64,000 nt of DNA, taken from contig NZ_LJIZ01000012.1 of the NCBI RefSeq assembly GCF_001420605.1, positions 47,987-111,986 of the forward strand, given 5' to 3'. This stretch comes from Bacillus sp. FJAT-25509 (GTDB lineage: Bacteria; Bacillota; Bacilli; Bacillales; Bacillaceae_G). The position numbers and the translations under genes are program-made. Of the stretch, positions 52,371 to 61,466 are shown one piece after another (position 1 is the first letter of the stretch; each line of letters opens with the position of its first letter). The notes below the pieces were generated by a model. That model did not search any database and had not been told where the DNA came from. It worked only from the letters and a program-made list of their open reading frames with translations.

Positions 52371-53201
52371 TTAACTATCCTTACCTAAAGGAACGACTAG
52401 TGGTGTATTAGCTATTGGATCTTCTATTATTATGCACTTTAAACCGAAGACTTCTTCGACTAGTTTTGCAGTGATAATCTCCCGAGGATCTCCTTGTGCA
52501 ATAACTTGGCCATCTTTCATAGCGATAATATTATCTGCATATCTCGCAGCATGATTCAAATCATGTAAAACAGCAACTAATGTATTCCCTTGTTGATTAA
52601 GATCTTTAAATAACTCTAACAACTCAATTTGATGAGCAATATCAAGGTAAGTTGTTGGTTCATCAAGAAGGAGCATTGGTGTTTGTTGGGCAAGTACCAT
52701 CGCGACCCAAACTCTTTGTCTTTGTCCACCAGAAAGCTCATCAACGTATCGATGTGACAAATCACTCGTATTTGTAAGCTCCATCGCAGACATCACTGCT
52801 GCTTCATCTTCATCAGTCCATTGTCTTATAAGACTCTGATATGGGTATCGGCCATGTGCGACCAAATTCGCTACCGTTATACCGTCTGGAGCAGTTGAAG
52901 ATTGTGGTAACAAACCTAGTTTACGAGCTACTTCCTTTGACTTATAAGATGTAATCGCTTTTCCATCTAGTAAAATTTGCCCTTCAGATGGCTTTAACAA
53001 ATTTGAAAGTGTTCGGAGTAAGGTTGATTTCCCACATCCATTTGGACCAACAATTACTGTAAATGATCCGTCTGGAATTTGTACTGAAAGGTTTCTGGAT
53101 ATTACCCGATTATCGTATTTGATTGTAATGTTTTCTGTCCAAAGCCTAGACTCTGTTTGAATCGTCTTTTGGCTTTGAATTTCTGACGCTGTTAACTTCA
53201 T
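52371..53201 (-). CDS. yusV: Iron-siderophore ABC transporter ATP-binding protein (YusV)
   Basis: This 276-residue FecE/FhuC-type ATPase has Walker A GPNGCGKST, then GLLPQSSTAPDGITVANLVAHGRYPYQS, signature LSGGQRQRVWVAMVL and Walker B LLLDEPTTYLDIAHQ. An N-terminal extension of about 20 residues precedes the domain. The ribosome site before the ATG is weak, so the first residues are uncertain. It lies directly downstream of yfiY-yfiZ-yfhA. In B. subtilis YusV is the ATPase for that importer but is encoded at a separate locus. Confidence 0.93.
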   Translation of the reverse strand: MKLTASEIQSQKTIQTESRLWTENITIKYDNRVISRNLSVQIPDGSFTVIVGPNGCGKSTLLRTLSNLLKPSEGQILLDGKAITSYKSKEVARKLGLLPQSSTAPDGITVANLVAHGRYPYQSLIRQWTDEDEAAVMSAMELTNTSDLSHRYVDELSGGQRQRVWVAMVLAQQTPMLLLDEPTTYLDIAHQIELLELFKDLNQQGNTLVAVLHDLNHAARYADNIIAMKDGQVIAQGDPREIITAKLVEEVFGLKCIIIEDPIANTPLVVPLGKDS

Positions 53202-53296
53202 AATTCATTTTCAACTTCTTTCAATCAGAATATCGTAATACATGAAACCCCTTTTGCGAGAATGTTCCTACTAAACCTTGTACATTTTTATTTCGT

Positions 53297-54343
53297 TTAA
53301 GCTGCTGATCGTGCTTGACGAAATAATAGCCAAACTAAGTATATTCCACCTAATGATAAAGTTACTACACCTACCGGAAAAATTGTTCCTGGAATTACTC
53401 TTTGCGCAAGAACATCCGCTCCTAGTAAAAGAAACGCTCCCATCATCGCTGCTGGTAAAATACTCTCTTCTGATTTGGTGATACGTTTAGCTATTTGTGG
53501 TGCAACAAGCGCTACAAAACTAACTGGCCCTACTACCGCTGTTGGAGCAGCCGTCAATGCAACTGCAATAAGAATCAGTAAGATTTGGGATCGTTCAATT
53601 GGAACACCATGAGATTTTGCAGCATCCATGCCGAACTCCATTTCGCGCAATGGTCTGTTCATAATCCCAGCACATATAATGAGAATAATGACAGCAATTG
53701 CTGGAGGGACTACTTGTTTCCAATCTATTCCATTCAATGATCCAACTCCCCAAGCCGCTGCAGTTAACCCAACCTCTGCATCACTTTTAATAAGCAGCAT
53801 CGAATTGATGCTTCCTAAAATCGCCGAAACTGCTATGCCGACGATAATTAGGCGAAAGTTCTGCGTTCCTTTTCGAAAAGCAAGCAAATAAATAAGGAGA
53901 GCCGTTGTGAATCCGCCAATCAAAGCCCCACCGGCTATACTAATATAGGAAGTCGACTTAGCGACAAGTAGCACTATAAGTGCTCCAGTATAAGAGCCTG
54001 AGGTAAAACCAATGATATCAGGAGACCCTAATGGGTTCCGAGTAATTGATTGAAAAATCATGCCACTTATTGCTAAACCTGCTCCAAAAACAATCGCAGC
54101 CACCACCCGTGGTAAACGCCATTCGACTACGACAGTTCTCGTCATCCCTGTCGCTTGGCCAATTAAAGCAGAAAAAACTTCGTGAACACTCAATTTCAGT
54201 GTACCTACCATTAATGCAAACATTGCAATTGCAATCGTGGCTATAAGAAGGATTGCCGTAACAATCATGCTCCTCACATCAATTCGCGCCTTTACAGGCC
54301 ATTTCAGTTGTAGATAGTGCCTACCATAATTAATGGGGCGCAT
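53297..54343 (-). CDS. yfhA: Iron-siderophore ABC transporter permease (YfhA)
   Basis: This 348-residue FecCD-family permease has about nine hydrophobic segments. RLPRVVAAIVFGAGLAISG, the GSPDIIGFTSG motif and GPVSFVALVAPQIAKRI are typical. It pairs with YfiZ to form the membrane channel for hydroxamate siderophores of the schizokinen/arthrobactin type in B. subtilis. The start is the ATG with AAGGAGTG upstream rather than an in-frame GTG three codons before. A 50-base gap separates it from yfiZ. Confidence 0.92.
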   Translation of the reverse strand: MRPINYGRHYLQLKWPVKARIDVRSMIVTAILLIATIAIAMFALMVGTLKLSVHEVFSALIGQATGMTRTVVVEWRLPRVVAAIVFGAGLAISGMIFQSITRNPLGSPDIIGFTSGSYTGALIVLLVAKSTSYISIAGGALIGGFTTALLIYLLAFRKGTQNFRLIIVGIAVSAILGSINSMLLIKSDAEVGLTAAAWGVGSLNGIDWKQVVPPAIAVIILIICAGIMNRPLREMEFGMDAAKSHGVPIERSQILLILIAVALTAAPTAVVGPVSFVALVAPQIAKRITKSEESILPAAMMGAFLLLGADVLAQRVIPGTIFPVGVVTLSLGGIYLVWLLFRQARSAA

Positions 54344-54393
54344 AATATTCACTCCTTCTTACATTCAAACCTATGCCACAAATCATTTTCATT

Positions 54394-55464
54394 TTATAAT
54401 CCACTCGCTTTACGTCTACGAACAAGAATCAGTAGAATCGGTGCTCCAACTAGTCCTGTTATGATTCCTACTGGAACTTCTGAAGGTAACAATACAACTC
54501 TACCAATAATATCTGAAAGGATGAGTATGATCGGTGCTACCACTATTGAGTATAGAAAAATCCAGAATTGGTCTGGACCGACAAACCATCGTACACAATG
54601 CGGGACCATTAAACCTATAAAACCAATTGGTCCAGCTATCGCAGTAGCCCCGCCAGCTAATAGCGTGATTGCAATCAAACCTATTGCTCGAGTTACACCA
54701 ACATTTACTCCTAAAGAGGAGGCACGATCATCTCCGAAGGCAATCGCGTTTAATGCAGGAGTAATGACAAAAGCTAATAATGCACCAACGATTAAAATGG
54801 GTAGAACAAGCCAAAGGTCATCAAGACTTCTCCTAGCTAATGTCCCAACACTCCAGTTTAACATTCGTGCAAATGCCTTACTATTTATTAATGTTAATGA
54901 TGTAGTAATCCCACTCAAAGTGGCACCAAGTGCTACTCCAGCAAGTGTAATTTGTACAGGTGTAGGAGCCTTTTTACCAGCTCCTCCACTTATAACATAC
55001 ACAGCAATTGTCGCTATTAATGCACCAGCAAGTGCAAACCACATATAGGCAGACATCGATGTAACAGAAAATACACCAACCCCTATCGCAACTGCGAAGG
55101 CTGCCCCAGCATTTACACCAAGAATTCCAGGGTCTGCTAGAGGATTCCTAGTCAGTACCTGGATTAATGCTCCAGCTAGTCCAAATGCGGGACCAACAAT
55201 TAGTGCAATAACTGTTCGTGGTATCCTTGTATTTTGAATGATCGTGTGGTCATAGCTATTGTTTGGTGAAAACAACGCATCCCATACTACCCCAAAAGGA
55301 ATTGATTTAGCACCGATCATTAAACTCATGAACACTACGCCTACTAAAAGTAATAGTGCTACGATGAAGCCCAAAAATCGTTGCAACCTCATTGAAGTAA
55401 TTGTCTTTGCATTATTCCCAACTACTTGAGTCGTTTTGTTTTTTGGTTGCTTCATCGTTGTCAC
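54394..55464 (-). CDS. yfiZ: Iron-siderophore ABC transporter permease (YfiZ)
   Basis: This 356-residue FecCD-type permease shows TRIPRTVIALIVGPAFGLAGALIQ, RNPLADPGILGVNAGAAFAV and GPIGFIGLMVPHCVRWFVG. A Lys/Gln-rich N-terminal stretch of about 25 residues precedes the first membrane segment. It starts at GTG with GGGGAG seven bases upstream; an in-frame ATG three codons later is poorly spaced. It begins four bases after the yfiY stop, so the operon is tightly packed. It is the partner of YfhA. Confidence 0.92.
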   Translation of the reverse strand: MTTMKQPKNKTTQVVGNNAKTITSMRLQRFLGFIVALLLLVGVVFMSLMIGAKSIPFGVVWDALFSPNNSYDHTIIQNTRIPRTVIALIVGPAFGLAGALIQVLTRNPLADPGILGVNAGAAFAVAIGVGVFSVTSMSAYMWFALAGALIATIAVYVISGGAGKKAPTPVQITLAGVALGATLSGITTSLTLINSKAFARMLNWSVGTLARRSLDDLWLVLPILIVGALLAFVITPALNAIAFGDDRASSLGVNVGVTRAIGLIAITLLAGGATAIAGPIGFIGLMVPHCVRWFVGPDQFWIFLYSIVVAPIILILSDIIGRVVLLPSEVPVGIITGLVGAPILLILVRRRKASGL

Positions 55465-55468
55465 TGTA

Positions 55469-56464
55469 TTACTCCCCGCCTTCTAATGCTTTTTTAAACT
55501 GTGGTGGTAAATTATCAATTGCCCATAATAATGCAGGAACCGTTCCTGTTGAGAATGCGTTTGATGAATTTGTATCAAGAATAATTGATCTTCCGTCAGC
55601 TACAGAAGGAATCTTCTGATAAAGTTTATTATTTGCTATCTCTTTTGGATCAACAAAAATAGGTAAAACAATCGTAAGATCAGCATTTAATAGATCTAAC
55701 TTTTCGTCAGCAACTTTAATAAAGTAGTTACCCTTAGCTAATTTTTCAATCTCTTCCTTGTTTTTGAATCCAAGTCGCGTTACAAAATCAACACGAGAAT
55801 CACCTTTTACGTATGCACCAAACCCTGAAGAATCATAAGCACCAACTGCAACCGTTTTACCTGCAAATTCAGGATTTGCCTTAGCCGCTTTATCAAATGC
55901 CACATCTACATCCTTAAGTAATTGTTCACCTTTATCAACTTTACCAAGTGCTTGTGCAATCATTCGCACCTGATCTGTAGTATTCGTTAAATAATTATCT
56001 CCACCCTTAGGAACTCCAACCGTTGGTGCGATCTCTGAAAGGCGTTTATATCGTTCTTCATCACCTGAAGATTTTACATCAAGAATTAAATCTGGTTTAA
56101 GAGAAGCAATTTTCTCATAATCAAGTTCCATTGTTCCAAGAATAGTTGGTGATTTTTTATATGCACCTTTTAACCAAGGTCCTACACCGTCACCACCAAA
56201 AGCAAGCCAGTCACTCGCACCAATTGGTTCAACTCCAAGACTTAGTGCCGTCTCTGCATCTCCCCAACCTAGAGCAACAACACGTTTTGGATGCCCTTTG
56301 ATCTCCACTTTTCCGAATTTAGTATCAACTGTGACAGCGGATTCATTTGAAGACTTTTTATCTGACTTTTTACTTGAATCTGATGAACAGCCAACTAGAC
56401 CAATCAATAAAAATAAAGACATAAAAATCCCAAGTAATTTGGGCATTTTGATATTGCTAATCAT
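55469..56464 (-). CDS. yfiY: Iron-siderophore-binding lipoprotein (YfiY)
   Basis: This 331-residue periplasmic-binding-protein-like lipoprotein has lipobox LVGC (C26) and a Ser/Lys-rich linker. A PBP2_III domain follows, with FGKVEIKGHPKRVVALGWGDAETALSLGVEPIGAS and LDYEKIASLKPDLILDVKSS. It captures ferric siderophore outside the membrane for the YfiZ-YfhA-YusV importer. It is the first gene of the operon, behind a Fur-type box. GGAGAGAACG lies just upstream of the ATG. Confidence 0.93.
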   Translation of the reverse strand: MISNIKMPKLLGIFMSLFLLIGLVGCSSDSSKKSDKKSSNESAVTVDTKFGKVEIKGHPKRVVALGWGDAETALSLGVEPIGASDWLAFGGDGVGPWLKGAYKKSPTILGTMELDYEKIASLKPDLILDVKSSGDEERYKRLSEIAPTVGVPKGGDNYLTNTTDQVRMIAQALGKVDKGEQLLKDVDVAFDKAAKANPEFAGKTVAVGAYDSSGFGAYVKGDSRVDFVTRLGFKNKEEIEKLAKGNYFIKVADEKLDLLNADLTIVLPIFVDPKEIANNKLYQKIPSVADGRSIILDTNSSNAFSTGTVPALLWAIDNLPPQFKKALEGGE

Positions 56465-56493
56465 TTCGTTCTCTCCTTAATTAACATTGAAGT

Positions 56494-56508
56494 TGATAAT
56501 CATTTTCA
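56494..56508. promoter_or_regulatory. Fur box upstream of yfiY
   Basis: TGATAATCATTTTCA matches the Fur 7-1-7 consensus TGATAAT-N-ATTATCA with one mismatch, about 30 bases before the yfiY start. Iron-dependent repression of the operon is expected. Confidence 0.85.
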
Positions 56509-56509
56509 A

Positions 56510-56814
56510 TCATTAATTATACTAAAGAGACTTTTATTGTCAATATATTTTCGTCATTGTTACAGAACTTTCAGAATTATCCACTTGTCAACTTTAATCA
56601 TTTAGTTAAGTGCCACCATTCTAATCTTCCATTTATTTACAACGCCTATGTATTTTGCTTTAACTTTTCATTCCATCTCATTATATTATAATAACATTTT
56701 TCAACATAAAAGAATCAAATTTTACTAAAAAGGCTCCCCGATTATCTAAAGAAGAAACACTATTTAATTCAGTGTTAAGTAAATAATTAAGAAGCGTTCA
56801 GTAAAAACCCAATA
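56510..56814. other. Upstream promoter region of the siderophore operon
   Basis: This AT-rich stretch of about 300 bases holds no recognisable gene or repeat. It is followed by the terminator of the telA operon. Confidence 0.5.
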
Positions 56815-56852
56815 CAAAAAAAGTCAGTAGCTTGTCGGCCACTGACTTTTCA
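56815..56852 (-). terminator. Intrinsic terminator of the telA operon
   Basis: AAAAGTCAGT and ACTGACTTTT form a 10-bp stem. On the minus strand it is followed by a T-run, about 30 bases after telA. Confidence 0.9.
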
Positions 56853-56878
56853 AAACGATCGAATACCCCTTAATATCT

Positions 56879-57964
56879 TTACTTTCCTTGTTTAAGCTTA
56901 ATGTAGTTTTCTTGCAGCTGTTCTAAACGCAATTTACCTTGTTCACGTTGAATTTTATTTTCTTCTTCAATCGCTTTTGTTTCTTGCATACCCTTCATGA
57001 TGATATTCCAAGTTTCTTCCATCGTTTCAATCTTAATGCTAGGAGAACCTGATAATCTAGCAATATCAACACTTTGCTGTGAAATTGTATTGGCATTACG
57101 TAATAATAATTCGTTTGTTCTCTTATCTAATTCATTCATTGATTGCGCTACTAAGTTTTGTCTCTTAGCTGCTATTGCATTAATTAATGCAGTTTTAAAA
57201 ATTGGAATTGTTGTTACAAATGCTGAGTTAATTTTACCAATTAGTTTAGTATTACCACGTTGTAATAAGCGAATTTGCGGAGCTGATTGATAAGCAACTT
57301 GTTTTGCCATTTCTAAATCGTAAGTTCGTTGTTCAAGTAACTCGATTGCATTCTTTAAGGAATCTAACTCCATCATAGCAAGTTGATTACCTGATCCAGC
57401 TCTTTCAGTTAAAGCAGGCAGCTGTGTTTTTAACTCTTCTGCTTTCATTTCTGCAGCTACAATATATTTTTCTAACTCCATATAATATGTTACATTTTGC
57501 TCGTATAGTTGTTCTAATGTATTTGTAGATGTTTTCATTTCGTGTTCATACTTTGTAATTTCTACATAGACTTTATCAATTTCAGTACCCATTGATTGAT
57601 ATTTATCAAATAATTTATCAATTAACTTTTGACCGCGATTAAAAATTTTTGAAAAAAGCCCTTTTTCTTCTGCAAAATCTTTCGCATCAAAGCGGTCCAT
57701 AATTTTCCCTAATTGTTTCAATAGAACGCTAGATTCTTCCATACTAGAAGCTTTAATTGTATTTAATATTTTACCTGAGAAGGTTGAAATTTCAGTTGCT
57801 GGCTCTTTCCCATACTCCAATAAAGCTATTTGATTTTTATGGTCTATTGAACTTGCTAAACGGTGTACTTCAGGTTCATTTCTTAATTGTAATTTCATAT
57901 CATTTGCATTCGCTTGTAAAATTTCATCTTGCTTTTCTAAACTAGTAAGTGTATTTATAGACAT
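56879..57964 (-). CDS. yceH: TelA-family protein (YceH-like)
   Basis: This 361-residue soluble coiled-coil protein belongs to the toxic-anion-resistance (TelA/KlaA) family. LNTIKASSMEESSVLLKQLGKIMDRFD, FSKIFNRGQKLIDKLFDKYQ and PIFKTALINAIAAKRQNLVAQSMNELDKRTNELLLRNA are family segments. It is the last gene of a yceC-yceE-HTH-yceG-telA unit that resembles the yceCDEFGH operon of B. subtilis, which responds to envelope and general stress. The biochemical role is unknown; the name comes from tellurite resistance elsewhere. Confidence 0.9.
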   Translation of the reverse strand: MSINTLTSLEKQDEILQANANDMKLQLRNEPEVHRLASSIDHKNQIALLEYGKEPATEISTFSGKILNTIKASSMEESSVLLKQLGKIMDRFDAKDFAEEKGLFSKIFNRGQKLIDKLFDKYQSMGTEIDKVYVEITKYEHEMKTSTNTLEQLYEQNVTYYMELEKYIVAAEMKAEELKTQLPALTERAGSGNQLAMMELDSLKNAIELLEQRTYDLEMAKQVAYQSAPQIRLLQRGNTKLIGKINSAFVTTIPIFKTALINAIAAKRQNLVAQSMNELDKRTNELLLRNANTISQQSVDIARLSGSPSIKIETMEETWNIIMKGMQETKAIEEENKIQREQGKLRLEQLQENYIKLKQGK

Positions 57965-57977
57965 TTTAAGTTCCCCT

Positions 57978-59597
57978 TTATTTAACTATTTTTCTAAATA
58001 GATTTTTAATTAGTGACTGTCCTGATGCTCGCAACACTTGAAATTCAGTATCAAAAGTAACTTCATCTAGCCAATGAGAATCGAATAATTTGTCATCTAC
58101 GAATAATTCGATATCATTCTGACCCGTCGGATTAAGTAAAACTAGATCCACTCCAAACTCATTTAATAAAAGAAGTAGTGCTGCGTCGTTTCTATTTAGT
58201 TCACCATCTCTTTCTGTATTATAAATAATTAATTTTGGAACTTGCTGTGTATAATCAAACTGTTGTAGTAATCTTAATATTTCATTTGGTATATTCATTG
58301 ATTGGCTAAATAAAAATAGTTGTGTCTGATCCATTGTTTCATTTGGTAGCGACTTAATATTAGCTCGGTCAACATATCTGGATATAGCAGAAGCTAGACC
58401 AAACTGTAATCCGCTTGGAAGTTCCTTATATCTCCACCAGTTACTAGCCATCATCTTATCAGGATCAAGTAGCCCGTCACGCCCTAAAGCATTTTGATAA
58501 TGATATTGTTGGTTTCCTTTAACTAATTGGGTAAATGGAAATTTATCTATTTTAAGTGTTAAATTGCTTTCAGTTAGTTGGCCAATCTTTTCCCAGTATT
58601 CACGGTGATTTTTTGTCACGCCTAAAATCTTCATAAAGAAAACTGGTATTTCAACACTATTGTCCTTTACTTGAAAATTAGGACGTAACATTGCTCTTTC
58701 TTTATGTAAAATGAATAGTTCATCAAAGGTTGTTTTTAACGTAATTGATCGAGGAGCATAATTTCTAAATTGCCATGGTTTATATAATAATGAATCCTCA
58801 GTATGTAATAATTTCTCAATTTCCTTTGTTGCTCTATGGGCAACTGTACTCTTTCTAACTGGCTTTTCTATTGGAAAAGGTACTAAAGATGTCGTTGATG
58901 GTAATATTTTAATTCCGTCGCTCTTGGTACCCAATAAATGAGATAATGAATCTTTGCCCTCAGGATGAAATATAGCAACATCAAAACCTAAAAGGATTAG
59001 TAAGTAAAGGAAATAACATTCACTTAACGTTGTGTCACCATACCATAAGATCAGTGGAGAACTATTAGGAAAACTCTCAATCCATTTATTTACATGGTTA
59101 TGTAACCATTTCACGAGATCAACTATTATCCTTCTAAAATTAGGATCAAGGAATCCATTTTTATGTGAATCTTTAAAGATAGATAATACAGATTTAATTT
59201 GCTCTCGAATATGTCTATGTATGTTCTGATTTTCGTGTTTCGGAATTAATCGCTCACCTTCAAGGAATGCAATTAGTCTGTTCACTGACAATCCATTTTC
59301 AGCAGTGTTTATTGTTACTATTCTTTGAACTGCTTGCAACATATCATTCGAAATTGTCTTGTTTAAATCATCGCTTAATAGAATGACATTTAAAGACTCG
59401 TCATGTACTAGTTCATATAAGTTTTCAAAATACTCGTCTTCATCAATGTTTGTTCCTAAAATTCGCCATGCAATTTGATTAAACTGTATGGTTTCACCTT
59501 CTACTTGATAAGATTGTCTTAATTTCAAAGGTTGTTTCAAGATACTCAACCACTCATGTTGATTAATATCCATTGCTTTTGGGTTGATCACAGACAT
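57978..59597 (-). CDS. yceG: YceG-family protein of the tellurite-type stress cluster
   Basis: This 539-residue soluble protein has segments such as NGFLDPNFRRIIVDLVKWL, PLILWYGDTTLSECYFLYLLILLGFDVAIFHPEGKD and LLLNEFGVDLVLLNPTGQNDIELF. The 'YGD...FHPEGKD' and 'LNPTGQNDIE' elements look like two nucleotide- or sugar-binding halves. It matches B. subtilis YceG in size and in position before telA. I start at the ATG with AAAGGAG upstream. It precedes telA by 13 bases. The function is not known. Confidence 0.87.
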   Translation of the reverse strand: MSVINPKAMDINQHEWLSILKQPLKLRQSYQVEGETIQFNQIAWRILGTNIDEDEYFENLYELVHDESLNVILLSDDLNKTISNDMLQAVQRIVTINTAENGLSVNRLIAFLEGERLIPKHENQNIHRHIREQIKSVLSIFKDSHKNGFLDPNFRRIIVDLVKWLHNHVNKWIESFPNSSPLILWYGDTTLSECYFLYLLILLGFDVAIFHPEGKDSLSHLLGTKSDGIKILPSTTSLVPFPIEKPVRKSTVAHRATKEIEKLLHTEDSLLYKPWQFRNYAPRSITLKTTFDELFILHKERAMLRPNFQVKDNSVEIPVFFMKILGVTKNHREYWEKIGQLTESNLTLKIDKFPFTQLVKGNQQYHYQNALGRDGLLDPDKMMASNWWRYKELPSGLQFGLASAISRYVDRANIKSLPNETMDQTQLFLFSQSMNIPNEILRLLQQFDYTQQVPKLIIYNTERDGELNRNDAALLLLLNEFGVDLVLLNPTGQNDIELFVDDKLFDSHWLDEVTFDTEFQVLRASGQSLIKNLFRKIVK

Positions 59598-59620
59598 ATA
59601 GATACTCCTTTCCGATGTCA

Positions 59621-59827
59621 TTATTTCATTTTTGGTTGTCCGAATACTGCTAACATACCTTCACGAGTTACTACCCAAGAGGAACCAAATTTACGTATCG
59701 TACCTTCTGGAAAATCATTTATTCGTTTCCGTAATGTTGAGTCATTGATCCCCCATTCATGACACGCTTGACGCGAACTAAGTAAACTTGGATCATTTAA
59801 ATTTATCGTATTACTTTGTTTATTCAA
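59621..59827 (-). CDS. Small helix-turn-helix protein within the yce/tel cluster
   Basis: This protein of about 68 residues carries the segment LLSSRQACHEWGINDSTLRKRINDFPEGTIRKFGSSWVVTREGMLAVFG. That reads as a helix-turn-helix followed by a short wing, as in excisionase-like or phage DNA-binding proteins. The start is uncertain. An in-frame TTG follows GGGGTGGG, whereas an ATG 11 codons earlier (59860) has no ribosome site. It lies between a TerD gene and yceG, where B. subtilis has no such gene as far as I recall. Confidence 0.7.
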   Translation of the reverse strand: MNKQSNTINLNDPSLLSSRQACHEWGINDSTLRKRINDFPEGTIRKFGSSWVVTREGMLAVFGQPKMK

Positions 59828-59949
59828 AATCCCACCCCGAACTTCCAAATAATGCAACATTACATTAGGAAAACATTTTAAACTTAATTACCATCTAGGA
59901 CATCTTTAGAAACTTATTCCTCACTATCTTTCTAAAGATGTACTAAATG

Positions 59950-59988
59950 ATAATAAAGGGGAAATATAAACACTTTCCCCCTTTAACT
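59950..59988 (-). terminator. Internal hairpin between yceE and the HTH gene
   Basis: AAAGGGGAAA (59955-59964) and TTTCCCCCTTT (59974-59984) pair with one bulge. On the minus strand the hairpin is followed by a weak A/T-rich run. It may reduce read-through from the TerD genes into HTH-yceG-telA. Confidence 0.6.
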
Positions 59989-60015
59989 ATTAACCTACTT
60001 TTTTGTTAGGTAAAA

Positions 60016-60594
60016 TTAAGCGTCTAATCCGTAATCTCTAACTAATGAAATTAAACCGCCTTGGTATCCACTACCAATCGCATTAAATTTCCATTCGCCA
60101 TTGTGGCGATATAATTCACCTACAACTACTGAAGTTTCAATTGAGAAATCTTCACCTAAATCATAACGGATTAACTCTTCCCCATTCGTTTCATTTAAAA
60201 TTCGAACATAAGAGTTGCTTACTTGTCCGAAGTTTTGGTTACGTACATCAGCTTCATGAATCGTAATCGCAAATGCAATCTTTTCAACTGAAGCAGGAAC
60301 GTTTGCTAGATTAACTGATACTTGCTCATCGTCACCATCACCAGCGCCAGTTCTATTATCTCCATTGTGTTCAACTGACCCATTTCCACCTACAGTATTG
60401 TTATAAAATACAAAGTCTTTTTCAGATGCACATTTACTTGCACCATTTAATAAAAATACTGATGAATCTAAGTCAAAGTCATTTCCACCAGAGTACTTAT
60501 TAGTGTCCCAACCTAATCCAACAACAATGTTCGTTAAACCAGGATTTGTTTTTGTTAAATCAACCTTTTGTCCTTTTAATAAATTTACTGTCAT
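60016..60594 (-). CDS. yceE: TerD-domain protein (YceD/YceE-like)
   Basis: This 192-residue TerD protein has GWDTNKYSGGNDFDLDSSVFLLN, with the acidic Ca2+-binding NDFDLDSS, and VEHNGDNRTGAGDGDDEQVSVNL, the usual second acidic cluster. TerD domains bind calcium and occur in stress and tellurite or phage resistance clusters. The acidic sites are complete. It could equally be called YceD; only two TerD genes are present here against three in B. subtilis. AAAGGAG precedes the ATG. Confidence 0.92.
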   Translation of the reverse strand: MTVNLLKGQKVDLTKTNPGLTNIVVGLGWDTNKYSGGNDFDLDSSVFLLNGASKCASEKDFVFYNNTVGGNGSVEHNGDNRTGAGDGDDEQVSVNLANVPASVEKIAFAITIHEADVRNQNFGQVSNSYVRILNETNGEELIRYDLGEDFSIETSVVVGELYRHNGEWKFNAIGSGYQGGLISLVRDYGLDA

Positions 60595-60627
60595 TTTAAA
60601 TACACTCCTTTTTTATTTGATTATTAT

Positions 60628-61221
60628 TTATTGAAAACGTTGAACAATTTTATCGATTGCTATATCCTTTGTTCCCTCTCCTACTGCAGAGAACTTCCAC
60701 TCTCCATTATGGCGATAAATCTCACCAGGGAACAACGCAGTTAAACCTGAATAATTATCAGTAATGTTGTAGTGTACTAACTCAGAGTTTGCTGACTTGT
60801 CTACTACACGAATAAATGCGTTTTTAATCATACCGAAATCTTGCTTACGTTGAACACAAGCATAGATATTCACAACAAATACAAGTTTATGTACATAAGA
60901 TGGCACCTTATTTAAGTTAACAAATACTTGCTCATCATCACCGTTTCCATCACCAGTTAGATTATCTCCTGAGTGTACTACGCTACCACATAAGCTTTTT
61001 TTGTTTCCAAAATAGATTACATCACTTGCACTTCTTAACCTGTCATTTTCATCTAACATTAAAACAGAAGCGTCACAGTCAATATTTTCTTGTTTACCAA
61101 ATCCGAAAAAACCGCCACTTTTTTTCACTGGATCCCAACCTAAACCTACAATTAAAGAGGAAAGTCCCGCTCTTCCTTTTGTAAGGTCGACTTTTTGACC
61201 TTTTTGTAAAGAAATTGCCAT
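60628..61221 (-). CDS. yceC: TerD-domain protein (YceC-like)
   Basis: This 197-residue TerD protein has an insertion (KKSGGFFGFGKQEN) before the first acidic site, NIDCDASVLMLDENDRL. The second site is VHSGDNLTGDGNGDDEQVFVNL. The insertion and cysteine-bearing NIDCDAS resemble YceC. It is the first gene of the cluster. AAGGAG lies ten bases before the ATG, and an 18-base palindrome lies 29 bases upstream. It follows the usual pattern of paired TerD genes. Confidence 0.9.
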   Translation of the reverse strand: MAISLQKGQKVDLTKGRAGLSSLIVGLGWDPVKKSGGFFGFGKQENIDCDASVLMLDENDRLRSASDVIYFGNKKSLCGSVVHSGDNLTGDGNGDDEQVFVNLNKVPSYVHKLVFVVNIYACVQRKQDFGMIKNAFIRVVDKSANSELVHYNITDNYSGLTALFPGEIYRHNGEWKFSAVGEGTKDIAIDKIVQRFQ

Positions 61222-61249
61222 ATGCTATTAACACTCCTTATCATGTATT

Positions 61250-61267
61250 AATCACGCTTGCGTGATT
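61250..61267. promoter_or_regulatory. 18-base palindrome upstream of the TerD operon
   Basis: AATCACGCTTGCGTGATT is a perfect inverted repeat (8-bp arms, 2-base centre) between the likely -10 region (GATAAT on the minus strand, about 61276-61281) and the first gene. It may be an operator or a short 5'-UTR hairpin. The binding protein is unknown. Confidence 0.55.
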
Positions 61268-61466
61268 CATAGTTTAATATTATCATATAAGTTTTCGAAA
61301 TTCTATTAACAACTTAGTTTTTTGTGGAATATGTTCCATTTTCTTGTGATAAAACCGTTTGGTGAGTTTGTCTTGAGTAGCCTTGTAGATTATTTATTTG
61401 TGCAAGTTCGGATGATAGTTGGGGGATAACAATTAAGGAGTCTATTTGTGCTAATAAACAGGGCCT
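61268..61466. other. Promoter region of the yce/tel cluster and adjacent noncoding sequence
   Basis: No gene is visible. A minus-strand AT-rich promoter (TTGTTA, GATAAT elements) lies at about 61276-61312. The remainder leads into phased repeats. Confidence 0.4.

Noticed and set aside
54360..54395. Second Fur-like sequence between yfiZ and yfhA (AATCATTTTCATTTT)
   Set aside because: Only one half resembles the Fur consensus, and the genes around it already belong to the operon behind the better box at 56494-56508.
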